Shown here one piece after another: positions 63,812 to 64,000 of a stretch of 64,000 nucleotides of DNA. The stretch's first letter is position 1. The number at the start of each line of letters is the position of its first letter. Origin of the DNA: an uncultured Anaerococcus sp. GTDB taxonomy: Bacteria; Bacillota; Clostridia; Tissierellales; Peptoniphilaceae. Under the pieces are notes generated by a model. It saw only the letters and a program-made list of their open reading frames with translations, searched no databases and was not told the origin of the DNA. A program made the translations under genes and the position numbers. The stretch is taken from contig CALUCE010000010.1 of the NCBI GenBank assembly GCA_943914475.1, forward strand, positions 1 to 64,000, in the 5' to 3' direction.

Positions 63812-64000
63812 TTTTTTGTTTTTCTTCCAAAAAATTTACGAACTTATTAAGGGCTAGAGACCTATGACTATAGTGGTTTTTCTCTTCGACACTCATTTGC
63901 CCAAAGCTTAGATCAGATTTATTAGGCTTAAATATTTGATCATAGCCAAAATCATAATCACCTAGTTCTTCTTTGGTGATTTGACCATCTATTTTTCCTT
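63792..64000 (-). CDS. rdgB: XTP/dITP pyrophosphatase, C-terminal part (5' end outside window)
   Basis: The last 68 residues of a RdgB/HAM1 protein: DFGYDQIFKP (family FGYDPIF) and the nucleobase-binding SHRSLAL near the end. It cleans up deaminated purine nucleotides such as dITP and XTP. The stop TAG lies inside the start of the phosphodiesterase gene. Confidence 0.85.
   Translation of the reverse strand, partial: GKIDGQITKEELGDYDFGYDQIFKPNKSDLSFGQMSVEEKNHYSHRSLALNKFVNFLEEKQKNENINN

Overview
The window is a low-GC, gene-dense chromosomal segment of a Gram-positive anaerobe. An RNase J/RNase Y pair, RqcH, SepF, IreB, the Prp/extended-L27 pair, an RplU-Prp-RpmA operon and strong AGGAGG-type ribosome binding sites all fit Bacillota. 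The very low GC and general gene content suggest a Tissierellia/Peptoniphilaceae-type bacterium (Anaerococcus-like). The genus is my inference and cannot be proven from the sequence alone. I see no rRNA, tRNA, CRISPR array, prophage or insertion sequence.

Layout. 1-2676 (minus): the 5' part of a diverged aldehyde:ferredoxin oxidoreductase-like gene, then rqcH. 2714-8241 (plus): gmk-rpoZ-coaBC-priA-ftsY. 8245-9880: a structured leader, rpsB-tsf and a terminator. 9912-11496: cysK-cysE. 11522-14990: a heterodimeric ABC exporter. 15014-16681: rny. 16682-17223: a 540-base gene-poor stretch, then a XerC/D-like recombinase to 18219. 18208-25936 (minus): a PLP enzyme, miaA, mutL, mutS, a membrane-anchored unknown protein and dut. 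26011-27608 (plus): pepT broken by an in-frame stop, and a small hydrophilic protein behind a palindromic operator. 27605-40243 (minus): a long series of RNA and translation genes (trhP-like, trmR, rnj, fur-family, DUF1292, ruvX, ireB, alaS, iscR-like, comEA, rsfS, yqeK, nadD, yhbY, obgE, rpmA, prp, rplU). 40244-42575 (minus): thiI and its cysteine desulfurase. 42583-43509 (plus): a lone exonuclease-like gene. 43504-61304 (minus): ung-lspA-ylmH-sepF-ylmE-gpsA-plsY-der-rseC-like-aspS-MBL-dtd-rsh-recJ, then yajC-tgt-queA-ruvB-ruvA-ruvC. 61329-64000 (minus): an unknown gene, a HAD phosphatase, a small membrane protein, a YfcE-like phosphodiesterase and the 3' end of rdgB.

How the genes work together. 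Most genes serve translation and RNA: tRNA charging and editing (alaS, aspS, dtd), tRNA modification (miaA, tgt, queA, thiI, trmR plus a U32 protein), ribosome assembly (obgE, der, yhbY, rsfS, prp/L27), ribosome rescue (rqcH, perhaps ylmH), RNA decay (rny, rnj) and the stringent response. The second theme is DNA repair and recombination (mutSL, ruvCAB, recJ, priA, ung, dut, ruvX). Ten adjacent gene pairs share a single base in a TAATG stop/start, which points to tight translational coupling.

I did not find a convincing undescribed multi-gene system. The best second-look items are a MutL whose endonuclease motifs are all eroded, a nonsense-interrupted pepT, an AOR-like protein with degenerate pterin-binding signatures, a palindromic operator over the promoter of a tiny hydrophilic protein, and the recombinase promoter flanked by two inverted repeats.
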